From assembly GCA_000436915.1 (NCBI GenBank), contig HF994067.1, positions 1 through 9,454 on the forward strand: a stretch of 9,454 bases of DNA. The letters run 5' to 3'. Under the pieces are notes generated by a model. It ran no database searches and was not told the DNA's origin. It worked only from the letters and a program-made list of their open reading frames with translations. A program made the translations under genes and the position numbers. The DNA comes from Prevotella sp. CAG:1092 (GTDB lineage: Bacteria > Bacteroidota > Bacteroidia > Bacteroidales > Bacteroidaceae). Below are positions 6,561 through 9,454 of this stretch, piece by piece. Position 1 is the first letter of the stretch; each line of letters starts with the position of its first letter.

Positions 6561-7930
6561 ATCTCGTATCTAAATCCTATATTCAGATTAAAGTTGAGCG
6601 GTTTTTCTTTGTAGATGGTGTTGAGCGACGAGTTGTCGTCGAAGAAATAGCTCAAGCCAGGCTCTGCATAGATGCCAATGTTGTCGGCAATCTTAAACTG
6701 TAAGCCTACGGCAGCATTAGCAGACAGCTGTAATGGGCGTGAGTGGATGTTCTGCTGCTCAGTCTTCTTTACATTGCCTTCTATCACGAAGTCTTTGCTC
6801 GTTTTGCCATTTACGCATTGTTCGGCAAGAATGCCAGTTGCAGCATAGAGGTCTAAGGCGCCATACGATAAAGCCTTGTATTTCAGACTTATCGGAATAC
6901 CTACGTAGTCGAGATTCTGACTGCCCGAAATGAAGTTTTTAGATGTTCCATCTTTCATGTCAGACGACAAACGAGTGTAGCTGACACCACTCTCGAGGCT
7001 TAGCCTGTCAGAGAGAGCATAAGCAATGTTTAAGCCTATGCGCACAGGAAGATGGTGTTTGTATTCAGTCTTCACCTCTCGTCCCTGGTTGTAGATGCCA
7101 ATGCCGAGCATCGGACTTCCCTCCCAATCATAGCCATCAGAACCAGTAGCAACAATAAGGTCGCCAATAGAACGAGTGTTTACCGATGTGCCGGCAAGTC
7201 CTGTAGCGCTTGTTCCGATTTGCCATTTCGATGTACGGCTGTTGGCTTTGTGCACATTGTTGAAATCTTCTTTAGCCCAGAGGTCTTGATAATCCTCGTT
7301 GTGGGCAGATTCCTTTTGGCTTTTGGCTTTTGGCTTTTCTTCGATGGCAGTTTTCTCTTCGTTGGCAGTTGCTGTGGCAATATTGTTGTTGCTTGCTGTG
7401 CTCTGTGATTCAGCAGTTGCTACGTTTTCAGGAGCGTTGTTTATGCTTTGCTCACCATTTGCATCTCCATTTACTTCTCCATGTGCTGCAAGAAGCTTTT
7501 GCGTATTTTTTATAGTATTGTCTTCAGTATCTTTGCCGATAGATGAATTGTTGTCTGTATCTAAATCTTTATTATCACTAATTGGATTGATATATTGTTG
7601 TTTTGTTACTGTTTTTTGTGATGCTGAATTATCGGCAAGAGTAGGAGTAGTATCATCAGAGTTGTAGAAATAAAAACCAACAACGAAAGCCAAGCATGCA
7701 GCCACGGCAATACCTACAGCACGCTGAAATCTATGCTGGAAGATGGTTGCGCCCTTGGTGGTCTGCTTGTTGTCACCATTTGCTTCGCCCATGCTCTTAG
7801 GGCCTATTCCTTTAGAGCTTATTTCCTTAGAGCCCATTTCCTTAGAGATATTATCCCACAAGCCCTCAGGAGCATCTATCTCGTAGTTGCCCATGCGGTC
7901 GTGAATATCTTTTTGCCAGTTGTTGCTCAT
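6548..7930 (-). CDS. Anti-sigma-like membrane protein with outer-membrane beta-barrel-like domain
   Basis: A 460-residue protein of mixed architecture. Residues 1-30 (WQKDIHDRMGNYEIDAPEGLW) carry a short motif I associate with Bacteroidota proteins encoded just after ECF sigma factors. Residues 27-51 are degenerate pentapeptides. Residues 70-89 (RAVGIAVAACLAFVVGFYFY) form one hydrophobic helix preceded by basic residues, so the head should be cytoplasmic. Residues 90-235 are a low-complexity linker rich in Asn, Ser, Thr, Glu and Lys. Residues about 236-460 alternate polar and hydrophobic strands (VRIGLNIAYALSDRLSLESGVSY, YVGIPISLKYKAL, LDLYAATGILAE, IGIYAEPGLSYFF, FNLNIGFRYEIG) as in porin-like/OMP_b-brl domains. 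ATG 7930 is chosen, 2 bases after the sigma factor stop; a TTG at 7936 is the alternative. Likely role: regulator of the sigma factor, inferred from position and topology. No zinc-binding anti-sigma motif (HxxxCxxC) is present. Confidence 0.85.
   Translation of the reverse strand: MSNNWQKDIHDRMGNYEIDAPEGLWDNISKEMGSKEISSKGIGPKSMGEANGDNKQTTKGATIFQHRFQRAVGIAVAACLAFVVGFYFYNSDDTTPTLADNSASQKTVTKQQYINPISDNKDLDTDNNSSIGKDTEDNTIKNTQKLLAAHGEVNGDANGEQSINNAPENVATAESQSTASNNNIATATANEEKTAIEEKPKAKSQKESAHNEDYQDLWAKEDFNNVHKANSRTSKWQIGTSATGLAGTSVNTRSIGDLIVATGSDGYDWEGSPMLGIGIYNQGREVKTEYKHHLPVRIGLNIAYALSDRLSLESGVSYTRLSSDMKDGTSKNFISGSQNLDYVGIPISLKYKALSYGALDLYAATGILAEQCVNGKTSKDFVIEGNVKKTEQQNIHSRPLQLSANAAVGLQFKIADNIGIYAEPGLSYFFDDNSSLNTIYKEKPLNFNLNIGFRYEIGKR
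7313..7338 (-). repeat. Heptanucleotide tandem repeat (CTTTTGG, 3.7 copies) inside coding sequence
   Basis: Three full copies of CTTTTGG (7313-7319, 7320-7326, 7327-7333) and a partial fourth lie in the linker of the anti-sigma-like protein, encoding a Lys/Pro/Ala/Gln stretch (residues about 198-207). Seven is not divisible by three, so gain or loss of one copy would shift the frame and remove the barrel-like domain. Confidence 0.8.
7793..7852 (-). repeat. 15-base degenerate repeat encoding pentapeptides
   Basis: Four units encode NISKE, MGSKE, ISSKG and IGPKS (residues 27-46), followed by a fading fifth, MGEAN. They lie in the cytoplasmic head between the conserved N-terminal motif and the membrane helix. 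The DNA units share CTTAGAGCCCATTTC-like sequence on the plus strand, pointing to recent tandem duplication. Confidence 0.7.
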
Positions 7931-7932
7931 AT

Positions 7933-8511
7933 TCAAATGGTGTTGATGGTTTTATATTGATTGATTTTTTTGGCGAGAATCGCCTTAGCCTTATGTAGTT
8001 GTGAAGCCGAAGTGTTGACCTTTATACCGAGCAGTTCGGCAATCTCCTTATGACTTTTATCTTCGATGACATAAAGGTTGAACACCGCTCGATAGCCATC
8101 CGGAAGTTCGCGGATAAACCGATAAATAACATCCGTAGGAATTCCCTCGGTTTCTATCTCATCGTCAGCAACCTTGTCGTCATAGTCGGCAATATCAACG
8201 AGGGCGGCATTGCAATTCTTGCGTATGAAAGCCAAGGCTTCGTTTAGCGTAATCCTTGCCATCCATGCTCGAAGCGAGCCTTCTCCTCGATATTCAAAGG
8301 TGTTTATATAAGAGAATATCTTGATAAAAGACTCCTGCAAGACGTCTTTCGCATCATCGTCGTTGGCAACATATCTGGAGCATAAAGCCGCAAGATAGCG
8401 CACGTGCTGGCGATAGAGCAGCTCTTGAGCCGCTTTATCGCCTTTGTGCACTTTCTGTAGCAACTTTTCTTCTTCTGTTGCCTTCTTCAACGATTTTCTA
8501 AATATTCTCAT
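7933..8511 (-). CDS. ECF-type RNA polymerase sigma factor (sigma-70 family)
   Basis: A 192-residue extracytoplasmic-function sigma factor that would direct RNA polymerase to a small set of promoters. Region 2 spans about residues 28-98, with DAKDVLQESFIKIFSYI (53-69) forming the core-binding and -10-recognition helices and GSLRAWMARITLNEALAFIRK (78-98) completing the domain. Region 4 spans about 127-182, with LPDGYRAVFNLYVIEDKSHKEIAELLGI and the recognition helix NTSASQLHKAKAIL (166-179), which has the TSaSQl-RAK form usual in Bacteroidota in place of the TVKSRLHRAR of proteobacterial members. There is an N-terminal Lys/Glu-rich extension of about 20 residues. ATG 8511 is 8 bases after the NigD-like stop, and the gene ends 2 bases before the anti-sigma-like start, so all three are probably one operon. 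The target promoters are unknown. Confidence 0.96.
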   Translation of the reverse strand: MRIFRKSLKKATEEEKLLQKVHKGDKAAQELLYRQHVRYLAALCSRYVANDDDAKDVLQESFIKIFSYINTFEYRGEGSLRAWMARITLNEALAFIRKNCNAALVDIADYDDKVADDEIETEGIPTDVIYRFIRELPDGYRAVFNLYVIEDKSHKEIAELLGIKVNTSASQLHKAKAILAKKINQYKTINTI

Positions 8512-8519
8512 AAACCTTA

Positions 8520-9248
8520 TTAGTCTATTCTGCTACACATCGGCAGTCTTTCTTCCATGACCTTAGTCTTTGCCGAGTGCATTTTTAGCGAAACATCCAG
8601 CGACTTCTTACCGCTAAACGATTGCCAGTTGAGGCGTAGTTTCACTTTGTCGCCATGATTCTTGTATAGTGAGTTAAGGTCGAACGCCACGAGAGCATCT
8701 GCATAACGGCCTTGCAAGTCGCCATTGGCATTATGGCGGAGAGTGAGCTCGTAGACATTGTCCTTGTTGGTTCCTGTCACAAGGTTTATCTCATGCTTTG
8801 AGCCATTTCCCCATATTGTGCGAATGCGGAGAGTGATGTAGCCATCTTCAGCCACGGTAACCCAGTCGCGTACAATCTCTATAGGATCGTTGCCAAATGC
8901 CTTGTCGTCGTTGTCGCCAGTAGTGGCAACGGGCAACTTGGTGCGGATGCTGTCAATCCAGTTTACCTTAACGTTCTTCACTCCTCCGTTAGAGCCCGAT
9001 TCCTCATTGTAGTTTACCAATGCTCTAACAGTCTTTTCACCGAAAGGAGACGACTTGAGGTTTGTTGGCACAAGTGTGGTAACACTATCCAGCTGCATAT
9101 AGAAGCCGTTTGCGCCCTGAGGATAAACGGTGACGAGAGCCGTAGGGCGTCTTACTTCATCATAATCAGAATCTATATCGCAAGAAGTTAACGATACTAA
9201 TGAAGCCATAATGCCCACAATCCAAATATACAAACTAAACTTTTTCAT
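8520..9248 (-). CDS. NigD-like lipoprotein
   Basis: A 242-residue lipoprotein of the NigD-like family, named after nigD of the Prevotella nigrescens nigrescin locus, whose function remains unproved. Residues 1-22 form a lipoprotein signal with lipobox SLTSC and lipidated Cys23, followed by acidic DIDSDYDE, which suits export to the outer membrane or the cell surface. The family pattern is clear: RPTALVTVYPQGANGFYMQLDSVTTLVP (residues about 34-61), then KTVRALVNY, VKVNWIDSIRTK and the C-terminal beta domain (about 120-230) with DWVTVAEDGYITLRIRT and YADALVAFDLNSL. Start at ATG 9248 fits the signal peptide exactly. It is first in an operon with an ECF sigma factor and its probable regulator, which suggests a part in the stimulus or response of that system; this is inferred from position. 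No colicin-like or bacteriocin gene is nearby. Confidence 0.92.
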   Translation of the reverse strand: MKKFSLYIWIVGIMASLVSLTSCDIDSDYDEVRRPTALVTVYPQGANGFYMQLDSVTTLVPTNLKSSPFGEKTVRALVNYNEESGSNGGVKNVKVNWIDSIRTKLPVATTGDNDDKAFGNDPIEIVRDWVTVAEDGYITLRIRTIWGNGSKHEINLVTGTNKDNVYELTLRHNANGDLQGRYADALVAFDLNSLYKNHGDKVKLRLNWQSFSGKKSLDVSLKMHSAKTKVMEERLPMCSRID

Positions 9249-9256
9249 AATTCTTT

Positions 9257-9303
9257 GATTTTTATGTTCATTCTATCTATTAAATAGCATGAACATAAAA
9301 ATC
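9257..9303. promoter_or_regulatory. Perfect 15-bp inverted repeat upstream of the NigD-like gene
   Basis: GATTTTTATGTTCAT (9257-9271) and its exact reverse complement ATGAACATAAAAATC (9289-9303) flank a 17-base spacer that can itself pair partly (CTATT/AATAG). The repeat ends 8 bases before the start codon. Neither direction shows a terminator-like U run outside the stem. It could be an operator or a leader hairpin that masks the ribosome entry site. Confidence 0.7.
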
Positions 9304-9337
9304 TTGCCTCGTAACAACATATTTTTTTCACGATACA

Positions 9338-9369
9338 ATAATATAATGCTATTTTTCTACTTCTGCAAA
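9338..9369 (-). promoter_or_regulatory. Tentative promoter for the NigD-sigma-regulator operon
   Basis: On the minus strand TTTG (9369-9366) is followed after 20 bases by TATATTAT (9345-9338), which keeps TAnnTT but not the final TG of the -7 consensus. The weak -7 element would suit a regulated operon. The start would be near 9331, placing the inverted repeat in the leader. The remaining bases to 9454 hold no supported gene. Confidence 0.3.
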
Positions 9370-9454
9370 GTCTTTTTTATGTGATTTTTCTATTTTAGCT
9401 ACACCTCCTTTTAGGGATTTCTTTATTCTAGCCTTAATTCCGCAACACTATAAT

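Noticed and set aside
6440..6703. An 87-codon plus-strand frame after rnc
   Set aside because: It starts inside the terminator and translates the pyrimidine tract into Phe/Leu/Tyr runs, then runs antisense to the regulator gene.
9362..9443. Lysine-rich open stretch on the minus strand near the right edge (ends KSHKKDFAEVEK then stop)
   Set aside because: It has no start codon, a stop soon upstream, and its length (about 30 codons) is expected by chance in AT-rich sequence. It could be a gene remnant, but nothing supports that.

Overview
The window comes from a member of the Bacteroidota, most likely Prevotella/Segatella or a close relative. The grounds are the promoter form (TTTG, about 19-20 bases, TAnnTTTG), the near absence of Shine-Dalgarno sequences, lipoproteins with an acidic stretch right after the lipid-bearing cysteine, and families typical of the phylum (NigD-like, DUF4254, probable DUF4840, OmpA proteins with Lys/Glu/Val linkers). 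The genus is an inference from overall resemblance and was not tested.

Layout. (1) Minus strand, 1-1015: an OmpA-family outer membrane protein cut by the left edge, with a clear promoter of its own. (2) Minus strand, 3503 down to 1169: a DUF4254 protein, a family 9 (heptosyltransferase-like) glycosyltransferase that overlaps it by 4 bases and starts with GTG, and a small lipoprotein whose stop codon lies inside its own terminator hairpin. (3) 3504-3870: a divergent promoter region with a modular repeat element (two identical TATCTTTGCA boxes, a duplicated octamer and a small hairpin). (4) Plus strand, 3871-6406: acpP, fabF and rnc, tightly packed and closed by a strong bidirectional hairpin. 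RNase III carries a roughly 100-residue acidic tail. (5) Minus strand, 9248 down to 6548: a NigD-like lipoprotein, an ECF sigma factor, and an anti-sigma-like membrane protein whose C-terminal half looks like an outer-membrane beta-barrel. The first gap is 8 bases and the second 2.

How they work together. acpP-fabF supplies and uses the acyl carrier for fatty acid elongation; RNase III sits with them by conserved gene order and processes structured RNA. The GT9/DUF4254 pair probably acts in cell-surface glycan or LPS core assembly. The NigD/sigma/anti-sigma-like operon looks like a self-contained envelope-sensing unit, with a surface or periplasmic lipoprotein, a transcription switch and a membrane-spanning regulator. 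It is the least ordinary part of the window: one polypeptide appears to combine a cytoplasmic head, an inner-membrane helix, a long periplasmic linker and a barrel-like domain, and the operon is preceded by a perfect 15-base-pair inverted repeat.

No tRNA, rRNA, CRISPR array, transposase or phage gene was seen.
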